64,000 bases of DNA from NCBI RefSeq assembly GCF_014874095.1, contig NZ_JADBEB010000001.1:5456001-5520000 (forward strand), read 5' to 3'. This document shows, piece after piece, positions 1-13,102 of the stretch. The notes beneath the pieces were generated by a model that had not been told where the DNA came from, ran no database searches, and was given only the letters and a program-made list of their open reading frames with translations. Numbering within the stretch: the first letter of the stretch is position 1; each line of letters begins with the position of its first letter. The DNA comes from Plantactinospora soyae (GTDB lineage: Bacteria > Actinomycetota > Actinomycetes > Mycobacteriales > Micromonosporaceae). The position numbers were made by a program, and so were the translations under genes.

Positions 1-1
1 G

Positions 2-1075
2 ATCCGGGAGCTGGTCGGCGACGCGCTTCGCATCGACGAGAACATCGACGTTCCGGCCGAGTCCATCGTGGTCACGGTCGGGGCGCAGGAGGCGATGCTG
101 CTCGTCCTGCGCGCGCTGGCGTCGGGTCCGGCCGACGTCCTGCTGGTCGCCAGTCCCTGCTATGTCGGCATCACCGGGGTGGCGCGGCTGCTGGACGTCG
201 AAGTGGTGCCCGTGGTCGAGCGGCCGGACGGGCTCGCGGCGGAGGACGTCGTCGAGGCGATCCGCGCGCAGCTCGCCCGGGGGCGCCGGCCGAAGGCGCT
301 GTACGTCATTCCCGACCACTCGAACCCGGCGGGCACCACCATGCCGCTGCCGACCCGCCGGGCGCTGCTGGACCTCGCCGCCCGGCACGACATCCTGCTG
401 GTCGAGGACAGCCCCTACCGGCTGGTGAGCCCGGGAAACCAGCTGCCGACACTGAAGTCGCTCGACACCGAGCATCGGGTCGTCCATATCGGGTCCTTCG
501 CGAAAACGATCTTTCCTGGTGCCCGCGTCGGATTCGTCGTCGCCGATCAGCCCGTACGCGACGCAGCCGGCCGTACCGGGCTGCTCGCCGGGGAGCTTAC
601 CAAGATCAAGAGTATGGTCACGGTCAATACCTCCTCGCTCAGCCAGGCGGTCGTCGCCGGTGCGCTGCTCAGCGTCGACGGCTCTCTCGCGGCACTCAAC
701 GCCGGTCCCGCCGGGCACTACGGTGAGTCGATGCGGCTCATTCTGGATCATCTTGACCGGGAACTGCCGGCTGCGCGCCGCGCCGAACTGGGCGTGACCT
801 GGAACAGTCCGAGTGGCGGCTTCTTCCTGACCATGTCGGTGCCGTTCCGGGCCGATAACGCTGCCCTCGGCCGCTCGGCGGAGCATTTCGGCGTGCTATG
901 GACACCGATGTCGTACTTCTACCCTGGCGATGTCGGTGGAGAGCGCGGCATACGTTTGTCCACCAGTTACCTCACTGCCGCGGACATTGAAGAGGGGATA
1001 GCCCGGTTGGCCCGATTCGTCGAAGCGGAGGTCGACGAGTCCGCCGGAGCGAACCACCCGGCAATTCGAGGGTGA
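2..1075 (+). CDS. hpgT: Phenylglycine aminotransferase, HpgT-like (5' end outside window)
   Basis: PLP-dependent class I/II aminotransferase. The reading frame is open from base 2, so the true start lies left of the window; the GTG at 68 is internal. The PLP lysine lies in the motif SFAKTIFPGARVGF, and DHSNPAG and the C-terminal GIRLSTSYL fit the fold-type I group of HpgT/Pgat. In glycopeptide pathways this enzyme converts 3,5-dihydroxyphenylglyoxylate (and 4-hydroxyphenylglyoxylate) to the phenylglycine with an amino-acid donor. It sits upstream of a StrR regulator and dpgABCD, which supports DPG transamination. Substrate preference between HPG and DPG cannot be read from the sequence. Confidence 0.85.
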   Translation: MRELVGDALRIDENIDVPAESIVVTVGAQEAMLLVLRALASGPADVLLVASPCYVGITGVARLLDVEVVPVVERPDGLAAEDVVEAIRAQLARGRRPKALYVIPDHSNPAGTTMPLPTRRALLDLAARHDILLVEDSPYRLVSPGNQLPTLKSLDTEHRVVHIGSFAKTIFPGARVGFVVADQPVRDAAGRTGLLAGELTKIKSMVTVNTSSLSQAVVAGALLSVDGSLAALNAGPAGHYGESMRLILDHLDRELPAARRAELGVTWNSPSGGFFLTMSVPFRADNAALGRSAEHFGVLWTPMSYFYPGDVGGERGIRLSTSYLTAADIEEGIARLARFVEAEVDESAGANHPAIRG

Positions 1076-1241
1076 CCTGGCAACGGTGTGTTAACGGCCC
1101 GGCGGCCCCGGGGTCTGTGGAAGTTTCCCCGTGTCGCACGTCGCCATGCCTTTCGTATGGATGGGCGTCTTGCCTGTTGCCCGCATCAGTTTTGTGTGAC
1201 TAGGATGTTTCGGGACGGGTAAGGATCAACGCTACGCGCGC

Positions 1242-2339
1242 GTGTCCTCCGAAGGTACACGCGCGACGATGGGCCATGGATCAACCGTTTCGGGGGCTGT
1301 CTTGGAGCAGAGTCGTGTCGTCAACGTGGCCGTAGAAAGAAGAGTGGAAGTATCTAATTCGATACATTCCTCTGTAGTGCGGCAGGGATTGCCGGGAGTT
1401 CATTCGGAAGTGCAATGGTTGCCAATTCGATCGCTACTGCCGGGAGATTCGCCGCGAGCGGTCGGCGAGGATTTGGAACATACGCGAGTCCTGGCAAAGG
1501 TCGAGGATCGACTTCCACCTATCATTGTGCATCGGCCGACGATGCGCGTAATCGACGGAACTCATCGTCTGGGCGCGGCCCTGCTACGCGGCGATGAGAT
1601 GATCGAGGCACTGCTGTTCGACGGGAGCGAGCAGGAAGCGTTCGTGTTGGCGGTGCAGGCGAACATCGCCCACGGTCTGCCCCTGTCGCTGGCGGACCGG
1701 ACCCGGGCCGCGGAGCGGATCATCGGATCGCATCCGAACTGGTCGGACCGGGCGATCGCGGCGGTGGCGGGATTGGGCGCGCGGACGGTGGGCAATGTCC
1801 GCCGCCGGATGGACCTTGGCACGGACGCGAGTGACATCCGCGCGAGGACCGGCCGGGACGGCCGGGTGCGTCCACTGAACAATGCGGAGGGCCGGCTGCG
1901 TGCCGCCGCGCTGATCAAAGAGCGGCCGGGAGCCTCGCTGCGCGAGATCGGCCGGGAGGCGCATGTGTCGCCGAGCACCGTGCGGGACGTGCGCAGGAGA
2001 ATCCAGCGGGGTGAGGATCCGGTGCCGCAGGTCGGCGGGCGCCGCAACGACGCGAAGGCCGTCGAGCCGGGCGTCGAGCAGTTGGCCCAGGGCGCCGGGC
2101 TCGCCTGGATGTTGCAGGGTCTGAAGAAGGACCCTACGCTGCGCCTCACCGACTCCGGACGCAACCTGTTGCGCTGGATCTACACCCGTGCGATCCGTTC
2201 CAACGAGCGGTTGCACGTCGCCGAGCAGGTGCCGCCACACTGCACCTACATCATCGCCAACGTCGCCCGGGCCTGCGCCGACGAGTGGACGCAACTGGCG
2301 GACGAGCTCGAGCAACGCAGCATCAGCGACACTGCCTGA
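1242..2339 (+). CDS. StrR-family pathway-specific transcriptional activator
   Basis: The 365-residue reading starts at GTG 1242; shorter starts (for example ATG 1269) are possible because the first ~55 residues are not conserved in the family. A ParB/sulfiredoxin-like domain begins near residue 57 (VQWLPIRSLLPGDSPR) and includes LPPIIVHRPTMRVIDGTHRL. A central helical region (LADRTRAAERI) follows, then a helix-turn-helix around residues 233-255 (LREIGREAHVSPSTVRDVRR). This is the layout of StrR, Bbr and Tei15-type regulators of aminoglycoside and glycopeptide clusters. Its place between hpgT and dpgA makes it the likely activator of the DPG genes. I did not find a convincing StrR operator in the flanking gaps. 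Confidence 0.85.
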   Translation: MSSEGTRATMGHGSTVSGAVLEQSRVVNVAVERRVEVSNSIHSSVVRQGLPGVHSEVQWLPIRSLLPGDSPRAVGEDLEHTRVLAKVEDRLPPIIVHRPTMRVIDGTHRLGAALLRGDEMIEALLFDGSEQEAFVLAVQANIAHGLPLSLADRTRAAERIIGSHPNWSDRAIAAVAGLGARTVGNVRRRMDLGTDASDIRARTGRDGRVRPLNNAEGRLRAAALIKERPGASLREIGREAHVSPSTVRDVRRRIQRGEDPVPQVGGRRNDAKAVEPGVEQLAQGAGLAWMLQGLKKDPTLRLTDSGRNLLRWIYTRAIRSNERLHVAEQVPPHCTYIIANVARACADEWTQLADELEQRSISDTA

Positions 2340-2516
2340 CCGCCATCTGTTCACCGGGGCGCGGCACGTGCGACTGCGCACCTGGCGCGGTTGTACGGCT
2401 GCTGTGGCGTAATGGTTTCCCATCATGGTTCCCGACAACCGATAGGGGTGACCGACCGTGATCACTGTGGCGACCCGCCTGCGGAGCAAGCCTCGCATGT
2501 GGGGGTGGACCTTCCG

Positions 2517-6518
<4,002 letters not shown>

Positions 6519-6598
6519 GTACTCGTCCGGTCCACACACTCGCACACAGTGGTCGCCCTGGGTCAGGATCCCTCTGGCCCGTCGGAAGGGGTGACACG

Positions 6599-7954
6599 AT
6601 GACGCTGGCGCCGCCGCTCGGAGCGCATCAGCTGCTGATCTTCCTGCTCGCGGTGGCGACCCTGCTGCTGCTCGCGCGGTGCCTGGGGTGGCTGGCACAG
6701 CGGGTGGGGATGCCCGCGCTGGTCGGCGAACTCCTCACCGGCGTGTTTCTGGGACCTTCGCTGCTCGGCTGGGTCGCCCCGGACCTCAGCGGTTGGCTGC
6801 TGCCCGCCGAAGCGACCCAGATGCACCTGCTCGACGCGATCGGCCAGTTCGGCGTACTGCTGCTCGTCGGCGTGACCGGAGCGCATCTCGACATCGGCCT
6901 GTTGCGACGGCGAGCCGGTACCGTCGTCCGGGTGAGCCTCGGCGGGCTGCTGATCCCGTTGAGCTTCGGCATCGCGCTGGGCGCGTTGCTGCCCTCGTTG
7001 ATGGAGACCGGTGACGGCGGTCGGCTCCTGTTCGCGGTGTTCCTCGGGGTGGCGATGTGCGTCTCGGCGATTCCGGTCATCGCCAAGACGCTGTCCGACA
7101 TGCGGTTGCTGCATCGCAACGTGGGGCAGCTCATCCTGCTGGCCGGCACGCTCGACGACGTCGTCGGATGGTTCCTGCTGTCGGTGGTCTCGGCGGCCGC
7201 GGTCAAGGGCGTCAGCGCCGGACAGGTCTCGCTGTCCCTGCTGTACCTGGTCGGCTTCATCGTCTTCGCCGTCCTGGCCGGCCGACCGGTGGTGCGCCGG
7301 GTCATGAGGATCGCGGACCGGTCGGAGGACGGCGGCCCGAGCGTGGCCACGGCCGTCGTCGTCATCCTGCTCGGCGCGGTCTGCACCCACGCCCTGGGCA
7401 TGGAGCCGGTCTTCGGCGCGTTCGTCGCCGGCATCCTGATCGGCCTGCCGGGCGCGGCCAACCAGATCAAGCTGGCATCTCTGCGTACGCTCGTCACGGC
7501 GGTGCTCGCCCCGATCTTCCTGGCCACCGCCGGACTGCGGATGGACCTCACCGCACTCGTGGACCCGACCGTCGCACTCGCCGCGCTGGCAGTGCTCGTC
7601 ATCGCCATCCTCGGCAAGTTCGCCGGCGCGTACATCGGCGCCCGGCTCAGCCGGCTCAGCCGCTGGGAGGGCCTGGCGATCGGCGCCGGTATGAACGCCC
7701 GGGGCGTGGTCGAGGTCATCATCGCCCTGACCGGCCTGCGGCTCGGTGTACTCAACACCGTCACCTACACCATCGTCGTGCTGGTCGCCATCGTCACCTC
7801 CCTGATGGCACCACCGATTCTCCGGTACGCCGTCAGCCGCCTGGAGCAGGGCGACGACGAGCGGCTCCGCGAGATCGAGCAGGAGGCCTGGCGCGGCATT
7901 CCGGGTACCCAGCCCTCCCGCGACACCAATCCCGCGTCCGGTCCGACACCATGA
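6599..7954 (+). CDS. CPA2-type cation/proton antiporter
   Basis: A 451-residue integral membrane protein with about twelve hydrophobic segments, matching the Na+/H+ exchanger (KefB/NhaS-like) fold; no C-terminal TrkA domain is present. ATG 6599 follows GGAAGGGG. Motifs include MPALVGELLTGVFLGPSLLG, GTLDDVVGWFLLSV and GAGMNARGVVEVIIALTGL, with the paired acidic residues in LDD expected for exchange. Antiporters of this type are recurrent members of glycopeptide clusters, so this gene probably marks the right end of the DPG cluster and may serve self-protection or pH balance. Its exact ion is not readable. Confidence 0.85.
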   Translation: MTLAPPLGAHQLLIFLLAVATLLLLARCLGWLAQRVGMPALVGELLTGVFLGPSLLGWVAPDLSGWLLPAEATQMHLLDAIGQFGVLLLVGVTGAHLDIGLLRRRAGTVVRVSLGGLLIPLSFGIALGALLPSLMETGDGGRLLFAVFLGVAMCVSAIPVIAKTLSDMRLLHRNVGQLILLAGTLDDVVGWFLLSVVSAAAVKGVSAGQVSLSLLYLVGFIVFAVLAGRPVVRRVMRIADRSEDGGPSVATAVVVILLGAVCTHALGMEPVFGAFVAGILIGLPGAANQIKLASLRTLVTAVLAPIFLATAGLRMDLTALVDPTVALAALAVLVIAILGKFAGAYIGARLSRLSRWEGLAIGAGMNARGVVEVIIALTGLRLGVLNTVTYTIVVLVAIVTSLMAPPILRYAVSRLEQGDDERLREIEQEAWRGIPGTQPSRDTNPASGPTP

Positions 7955-8032
7955 CGCCGACACCCGGGTGTTGGAAGGCTCGAACGGGCGTCACGGGACA
8001 GCGGTGACAGATTTCGCGCAGCTACTGGAGCC

Positions 8033-8055
8033 TTAGTACTCCAACGTCACTGGGT
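8033..8055. repeat. Possible IS701-type terminal repeat relic
   Basis: The sequence TTAGTACTCCAACGTCACTG resembles the terminal repeat of the complete IS701 element at 50950 (CTAG then TACTGCAACGGCA). No transposase is attached. It could mark an old insertion or deletion joint at the end of the antiporter gene; chance similarity is possible. Confidence 0.25.
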
Positions 8056-8152
8056 TTCGGCGTTGGGCGTGGCGTCGGCATGACGACGGCCACCGCGTTG
8101 ATCATCGATAGTTCGTGCGGACAATCGAAGATCGTGCGGTGGCCGTGGGCGT

Positions 8153-9073
8153 CTAGGGCTCGAGCGTGGCGGGCATGCTGAAGGCGGCGACCTGACGAGC
8201 GCCGATGAAGGCGTTGCTCTCTACGATCTTCCCGTTCTCGATCCGGAGTACGTCGACGACCAACGCCTCGTAGTACGGGCTGCCGGGCAGGCGGAGATAG
8301 TTGATCAGTGCCGGGCGCCCGTTGGCCGAGGTGGGGAAAGTACGCCAGTCGAGCGGTCGACTGAGGAACTCCGCGGCCGCGTCGATCCCGACGACCGGCG
8401 GCTCGGGCGGCATCGTGATCCGTACGTCCTCGGCGAGCAGTGCCCGAATCGTCTCCGGGTCCTTCGCGTTGGCGTAGCGGCGCAGGATCTCTTCGTCCTC
8501 ACTGGTGAGCTGCGGGCGGCGCCAGTCCTTCGGGTCCGACGGAGCGCGCCGCCGGAGGGTGTGGCGGGCCCGCTGGAGGAGGCTGTTGACGGCCGCTACG
8601 GCGGTGTCGAGCGCGGCGGCGATCTCCTGCGGCGTCCAGCCGTAGACGTCGCGCAGCACGAAGGCCACCCGCTGCCGCGGCGGCAGGTACATGAGCGCTG
8701 CGATCACGGCCAGCTCGACGGTCTCCCGGGCGGCGAGACCGGTCTGCGGATCGTCGGCCAGCAGGGCGTCGGGATAGGGACCGAGCTCAATGGACCACTC
8801 CAGTGGGTCACCATACGGTACCGTCCGGTGACCGGCCGCCTTGCGGCTGTCGAGAAAGACGTTCGTGGCGATCCGGTAGAACCAAGTGCGCGCCGACGCC
8901 CGACCCTCGAAGCGGTCGCGCGCCCGCCAGGCACGCAGGAAGGTCTCCTGCACCAGGTCGTCCGCGTCGGTGACGTTCCCGGCGAGGCGGTAGCAGTGCA
9001 CGTGTAGCTCACGCCGGTGCTCGTCGAAGGCGCGCTGCAGCCAGACCGCCTGCTCATCAGGCGAGTCGGACAT
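8153..9073 (-). CDS. ECF-type RNA polymerase sigma factor with SnoaL-like C-terminal domain (SigG/TIGR02960-like)
   Basis: The 306-residue start at ATG 9073 follows AGGGAGATC; the upstream frame to 9130 lacks a good ribosome site. Region 2 (DADDLVQETFLRAWRA) and region 4 (LPPRQRVAFVLRDVYGWTPQ) are clear. The C-terminal ~120 residues are a SnoaL-like domain (ALLAEDVRITMPPEPPVVG and VLRIENGKIVESNAFIG), found in SigG/SigJ-type factors, where it replaces a separate anti-sigma factor. It is divergent from a DUF899 gene, with a 21-bp palindrome between them. Its regulon cannot be read here. Confidence 0.88.
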   Translation of the reverse strand: MSDSPDEQAVWLQRAFDEHRRELHVHCYRLAGNVTDADDLVQETFLRAWRARDRFEGRASARTWFYRIATNVFLDSRKAAGHRTVPYGDPLEWSIELGPYPDALLADDPQTGLAARETVELAVIAALMYLPPRQRVAFVLRDVYGWTPQEIAAALDTAVAAVNSLLQRARHTLRRRAPSDPKDWRRPQLTSEDEEILRRYANAKDPETIRALLAEDVRITMPPEPPVVGIDAAAEFLSRPLDWRTFPTSANGRPALINYLRLPGSPYYEALVVDVLRIENGKIVESNAFIGARQVAAFSMPATLEP

Positions 9074-9131
9074 GTGATCTCCCTGCGGTTCGGTGGTCCT
9101 CACCACCGTACTGACGACCGCGCACCCCATC

Positions 9132-9152
9132 CGTCATCGGTCACCGATGACG
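9132..9152. promoter_or_regulatory. 21-bp palindrome between divergent sigma factor and DUF899 gene
   Basis: Two perfect 10-base arms, CGTCATCGGT and ACCGATGACG, are separated by one base. The palindrome lies about 59 bases from each start codon, in the only shared upstream region. It looks like a dimeric-regulator operator controlling one or both genes. The regulator is unknown. Confidence 0.55.
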
Positions 9153-9210
9153 ATCGCCGACTCGGTCGTCTGTACCTGTGACCGATCCCCACTCCACGAA
9201 GGAGATAGCC

Positions 9211-9918
9211 ATGACGGCAACCCCCGCGCCCAGCGCCGCCGCGCCCCCGGTCGTCGACCGGGAGACCTGGCTGCGCGAACGCAACGAACTGCTGGTCCGG
9301 GAGAAGGCCCATACCCGCGAAGGAGACGCGATCGCAGCCGCTCGTCGTCAGCTGCCGATGACCTTCATACCGACGGTGACGGTGCGGGGCCCTGGCGGGA
9401 ACACCCCGTTGGTGGAGGTGTTCGAGGGCCGCCGGATGCTCATCGCCTACTTCCACATGTGGCACGACGGCAAACCGTACGAGCATCAGTGTGAGGGGTG
9501 CACCTTCTCGACCTGTCACATGCAGATGCTGGACTACCTGCACGCTCGGGACGTTACTTACGCCGTGTTCTGCGAGGGTCCCTACGACGAAAGCGCCCCG
9601 TTCGCGGAGTTCATGGGCTATAGGTTCCCCTGGTATTCGGCGAAAGACTCCGACCCGGTTCTGGCCGACGGTCGCGGCTTCGGGTTCGTCGCGTGCTACC
9701 TGCGCGACGGCGACGAGGTCTACGAGACCTACTGGACCACCGGGCGGGGCGTGGAGGCCTTGATGACCACCTACCACGCCCTGGACCTCACGGTGTACGG
9801 CCGGCAAGAGAACTGGGAGAACTCGCCTGAAGACTGGCCGCGGGTCACCGGGCACCCGTGGCGTCTCAACGGCCGCCCCACCGCGCAATGGTCACGCCCC
9901 GGCGCCGCACCGCGATGA
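9211..9918 (+). CDS. DUF899 family thioredoxin-like protein
   Basis: A 235-residue protein starting at ATG 9211 after GAAGGAGA; the frame is open further up to 9178 but with a poorer start. The N-terminal VDRETWLRERNELLVREKAH and the central CEGCTFSTCHMQMLDYLHA, followed by FPWYSAKDSD, are hallmarks of DUF899. This family has a thioredoxin/AhpC-like fold with a Cys-rich patch; its biochemical role is not established. It is divergent from a sigma-factor gene and may belong to its regulon. Confidence 0.85.
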   Translation: MTATPAPSAAAPPVVDRETWLRERNELLVREKAHTREGDAIAAARRQLPMTFIPTVTVRGPGGNTPLVEVFEGRRMLIAYFHMWHDGKPYEHQCEGCTFSTCHMQMLDYLHARDVTYAVFCEGPYDESAPFAEFMGYRFPWYSAKDSDPVLADGRGFGFVACYLRDGDEVYETYWTTGRGVEALMTTYHALDLTVYGRQENWENSPEDWPRVTGHPWRLNGRPTAQWSRPGAAPR

Positions 9919-10013
9919 CGTCCTGATGATCGAGGTGATCATGCTCGGGTCGGGCCACGATGTCAGCCTGCTGCTGCGTCGTGCCGCGGGCGGGCGCTTC
10001 ACGCAGCGCCCGA

Positions 10014-10404
10014 ATGCTTGCGGGTGCGGTGGTGGCTGTCATGGTCGCGGTGACCCTCGACGCCGCATCAGTTGTGTAGTACGCGGGCACGCTGCTGCTC
10101 CTGGCCTTGGCGGTGGCAATCGTCGTCGGCGGTCCGACCGAGCACGGCCCGGAGGTGGAGTGGCACCGTATGGCCAGGGCCGTGCTCATGGCGTTCGCCG
10201 TGCTGATGCATCAACACGGCGAGTTGACGGCTACTTCCCACATGGCCGCCGGGCCCGGACGGACCACGGCACCGTCACCGGCCATTATGCGGCGCTCGTG
10301 TTGCTACGCGCCACCACGGCGGCTTACCTCTGCTGGATAGCGACCGTACTCGTCCGGCTGCGCAATCGACCGATCACGGACCTGCTCCGTCGGGAGCACC
10401 TGGT
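10014..10404 (+). pseudogene. Decayed membrane-protein fragment, cut by the IS6 element
   Basis: From ATG 10014 one frame reads a hydrophobic stretch (LAGAVVAVMVAVTLDAASVV), hits a TAG stop at 10077-10079, then continues in the same frame with a second hydrophobic segment (LLLLALAVAIVVGG). A further hydrophobic piece in another frame (LVLLRATTAAYLCWIATVLV) runs up to the IS6 left end. This looks like a broken small membrane protein. I do not recognise the family. Confidence 0.35.
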
Positions 10405-11240
10405 GGCTCTGTTGCGTCGCCGGTTGCGGGCCGGGGCAGTGTTGACGCATGAAGCAATCGGGCCAGCGTCCTGCGTGGTCGCCGCCAGGGTCGGCGTTCG
10501 CCGGGTTCCGGTTTCCGGCTGAGGTGATCGTCGTCGCGGTCCGCTGGTACCTGCGCTTCAACCTGTCCTACCGGGATGTGGAGGAACTGCTGGTCGAGCG
10601 GAGTGTCGCCGTCGACCACGTCACCGTATACCGGTGGGTACAGCGGTTCATGCCGCTGCTGGCCGACGCCGCCCGGTTCGCCCGCCACTCGCCTGGTGAC
10701 CGGTGGTTCGTCGACGAGACCTACGTCCAAGTCAATGGTGTGTGGCGGTACGTGTACCGGGCCGTCGACCAGCATGGGCAGGTCATCGACGTCCTCGTGT
10801 CGACCCGCCGGGACGCCGCCGCGGCGCGACGGTTCTTCCAACGGGCGCTGCGAATCCTGAAGGTGACACCCGCCGAGGTGGTCACCGACGCTGCCCCGGT
10901 CTACCCCGCGGTCCTCGACGACCTCGTCCCGTCAGCCTGGCACCACGTCGAGCGGTACGCCAACAACCCGATCGAGGCCGACCACAGCCAGCTCAAGCAC
11001 CGACTACGACCGATGCGCGGGTTACGGACAGACCGGACCGCGCAAGTGATCATCGCCGGACACGCCTTCATGCAGAACCTGCGACGCGGACACTACGAAC
11101 TCGGACACTACGAACTCGGACACGAAGCGCCACCGGCGCTCCGCGTCGCCGCGGCGTTCACCGAACTCGCCCGAGCGATCTGAATCCCGACCTGCATCCG
11201 AGGTTCGACATGTCCACCGAGTCGAGAACGCAACAGCCCC
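10405..11240 (+). mobile_element. IS6-family insertion sequence
   Basis: About 836 bp, bounded by imperfect inverted repeats: GGCTCTGTTGCGT at the left and the complement of GGGGCTGTTGCGT at the right. It contains one complete transposase gene. No target-site duplication is seen (left flank CACCTGGT, right flank CCGGCCGG), so flanking DNA has been rearranged, as is common with IS6 cointegrates. The right end truncates an XRE-type regulator gene. Confidence 0.75.
10449..11183 (+). CDS. IS6-family transposase
   Basis: The 244-residue DDE transposase has the three acidic residues in WFVDETYV, VVTDAAPVY and NPIEADHSQLKH, with the N-terminal FRFPAEVIVVAVRWYLRFNLSYRDVE split across FxLSYRDVEELL typical of IS6. 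Near the C terminus a 15-base unit is tandemly duplicated at 11091-11120, giving GHYELGHYELGHE. Length is normal for the family, so it may be active despite the duplication. Confidence 0.9.
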   Translation: MKQSGQRPAWSPPGSAFAGFRFPAEVIVVAVRWYLRFNLSYRDVEELLVERSVAVDHVTVYRWVQRFMPLLADAARFARHSPGDRWFVDETYVQVNGVWRYVYRAVDQHGQVIDVLVSTRRDAAAARRFFQRALRILKVTPAEVVTDAAPVYPAVLDDLVPSAWHHVERYANNPIEADHSQLKHRLRPMRGLRTDRTAQVIIAGHAFMQNLRRGHYELGHYELGHEAPPALRVAAAFTELARAI

Positions 11241-12346
11241 CCGGCCGGGATCGAGAAGTTGTCCGGCTCGCGCAGGCCGTCCGATCCGGTCTGTAGGGTC
11301 TCCAACAACGCGTCGCGATCGCTGCTTGGTACGAACTGACGGGACAGCGTCGGCTCCCACGACGCATGCCCGGCCGAGGCGCTGGCCCGCGCGCTGAGGT
11401 GTGCTGCGGCGACTAGCGCACCGACCATGCTGTGCTCGTACCCAGATGCGGTCCCCCCGACGACAGTGTGCGGCCCGGCCGACGCGCTGACCGGTACCAT
11501 CCGCGCCGCGACCCGCTGCCAGGTCACGTCCGGCGGCGCCTCGGTCGGCACGCGTTCGGGTCCGTGATACGACCGGCACATATAGCACCAGGTGCGTGGA
11601 TCTGCCTGCCACAGGTCATGGGCAAAGTTCATAGCCTGCCGGAGTTGGTCGCTGGTTAGCCGTCGAGCGTCCCAGCCCAAGGCGGCGAGCTTGGCCCGTT
11701 GTGGGTGCGGTGGGTGGCCGGTTTCGACTGGTGGACCGACCCCGGTCAGGGCGGCCAGGTCACCGGTTCGGATGCCCAAGACGTTCGCGAACGCGGTCAC
11801 GTAATGCGGAGTCAACGCAAACCGGCCGTGGCAGACTCCCTTAACGGTGGAGTTGGACACGTACGGGCCATCGCCGACGACACATAGCAGGCGCGCGTTC
11901 CATGGATGGATGTTGCGGTTCTCCAGCAGGCGCAGCAGCGTGGTGGCAGGCCCGGGCGGATAGCTGCTGGCCGGCCGGCTCGGGCCAGCCGGGGGGACGA
12001 GGGGCAGCGACCGGATGAAATCGTGCAGCCGCTCCCGAAGCTCCGGCAGCAGGCGGGACGCGTCAGACATCAGCTGTCCGGCGTTCCAGGAGACGGTCCC
12101 GGTCGCCGCGGCCAGTTCGTCCGGCAAGTCGAGTTGGGCGATCACGAACAAGTCCGCGGCGTGCAGACCAAGCGCGGGTGCCAGACGCCACACTAGCGCC
12201 GGCCGTACCTCGCTACCGGCAAGAACGGCATCCAATTCCAGTACGGACACTTCGGCCATCCGCGCCAGGGCGGACGCCTCGATCCCACGGTGGGCAAGCA
12301 GGCGTCCCAACGGAGCGGCCGAAGGTTGTGCCAGATTCCCGTTCAC
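11241..12346 (-). pseudogene. XRE-like helix-turn-helix regulator, 3' end lost to the IS6 insertion
   Basis: The frame begins at GTG 12346 with an XRE-like region (LGRLLAHRGIEASALARMAE, then VSVLELDAVLAGSEV) and a second HTH-like region (SNSTVKGVCHGRFALTPHYV). A middle segment WCYMCRSYHGPERVP has a Cys pair. The frame crosses the IS6 right end at about 11241 and reads antisense through the IS to 11108, so the last ~45 residues are IS-derived and the native C terminus is missing. Similar XRE-domain proteins are common in actinomycetes. Function is unknown, and the truncated product may or may not work. Confidence 0.65.
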
Positions 12347-12603
12347 CCCGGCAGCGTACGCACGGTGGCAACGAGCGCCGACAACAGCGCGCCGTCACAG
12401 GTCATGATGCTGCGGCGAATGCTTCTGGAGGCCATCGGGCCGGACGAGCCTGAGAGCACGCGCCCGCACGGCTCCTCGGCCCGGTACGCGGGGACCACTT
12501 GGGGACCACACGTGGTGCGTGATGGTGGACGATGCGCGGTCAGTTGCACGACTCGATCGTGGGCATAGCGTGCGTGACGTGCGGGAACGCTTAGCGAATC
12601 GTC

Positions 12604-12646
12604 CTGGGGGTCAAGGGGTCGTCGGTTCGAATCCGGCCGTCCCGAC
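12604..12646 (+). tRNA. 3' fragment of tRNA-Pro(GGG), attachment-site remnant
   Basis: The sequence runs from the anticodon loop (CTGGGGG, anticodon GGG at 12606-12608) through anticodon-stem strand TCAAG, a five-base variable loop, a perfect T arm (GTCGG, TTCGAAT, CCGGC) and acceptor strand CGTCCCG plus discriminator A. The 5' half is absent, so this is not a working tRNA gene. Elements such as pSAM2 share exactly this anticodon-loop-to-3'-end segment with a tRNA-Pro gene as their att core. An integrase tail lies 65 bases downstream. The intact tRNA would be outside the window. Confidence 0.75.
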
Positions 12647-12710
12647 AGAGTTACAACAGGTCAGGGCCTTGATTCACTTCGGTGGGTCAGGGCCTTTGGC
12701 ATACCTCATC

Positions 12711-12855
12711 TCACACCTTCTCACGTACGGGCGTACTGCTACCGCCGAACAGGCCCGAATCGAGCTTCTTCGCAGCGTCCTGCAAGCGGGTCAGGTCGGG
12801 CTTCACGTAGATGCGTTCGGCCAGAGTGCCGCCGTCCGCGTGACCGGCCCACGCC
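12711..12855 (-). pseudogene. Tyrosine integrase C-terminal fragment
   Basis: The complementary strand reads RAWAGHADGGTLAERIYV then KPDLTRLQDAAKKLDSGLFG and ends with TGA at 12711-12713. This is the C-terminal end of a tyrosine site-specific integrase, including the region around the catalytic tyrosine (RIYV). The rest of the gene is missing. An adjacent unrelated-looking frame (12870-12975, minus; ERVYLSAERKAFLEKAP) is unrecognised. Together with the tRNA-Pro fragment it marks an old integration site. Confidence 0.6.
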
Positions 12856-13102
12856 CGTGGGGCTCGAAAATTCGGTCACGGCCTGTGAGCTGGGCGCCTT
12901 TTCGAGGAACGCCTTTCGTTCGGCCGAGAGATAAACGCGTTCAATCAAACGCAGGCGTTTCTCAAACGCGTTCAAGTTGACGAGGAGTGTTGATCATCGC
13001 TGACCACATAACGCCAGTTGAGGCCCTATTGTCGAGTATTCGAGCTCCACAGGTCTTGGCCGGCGTGTCGTGACCGGCGGGAACGCACCCCGGCCGTTCG
13101 CG

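Noticed and set aside
9926-10522. 198-codon plus-strand frame downstream of DUF899
   Set aside because: No protein-like pattern; the hydrophobic readings in other frames fit a decayed membrane protein better.
10397-11248. Target-site duplication for the IS6 element
   Set aside because: The eight bases on each side differ (CACCTGGT and CCGGCCGG).
12604-12646. Complete, functional tRNA-Pro gene
   Set aside because: No acceptor 5' strand, D arm or anticodon 5' stem upstream of the anticodon loop.
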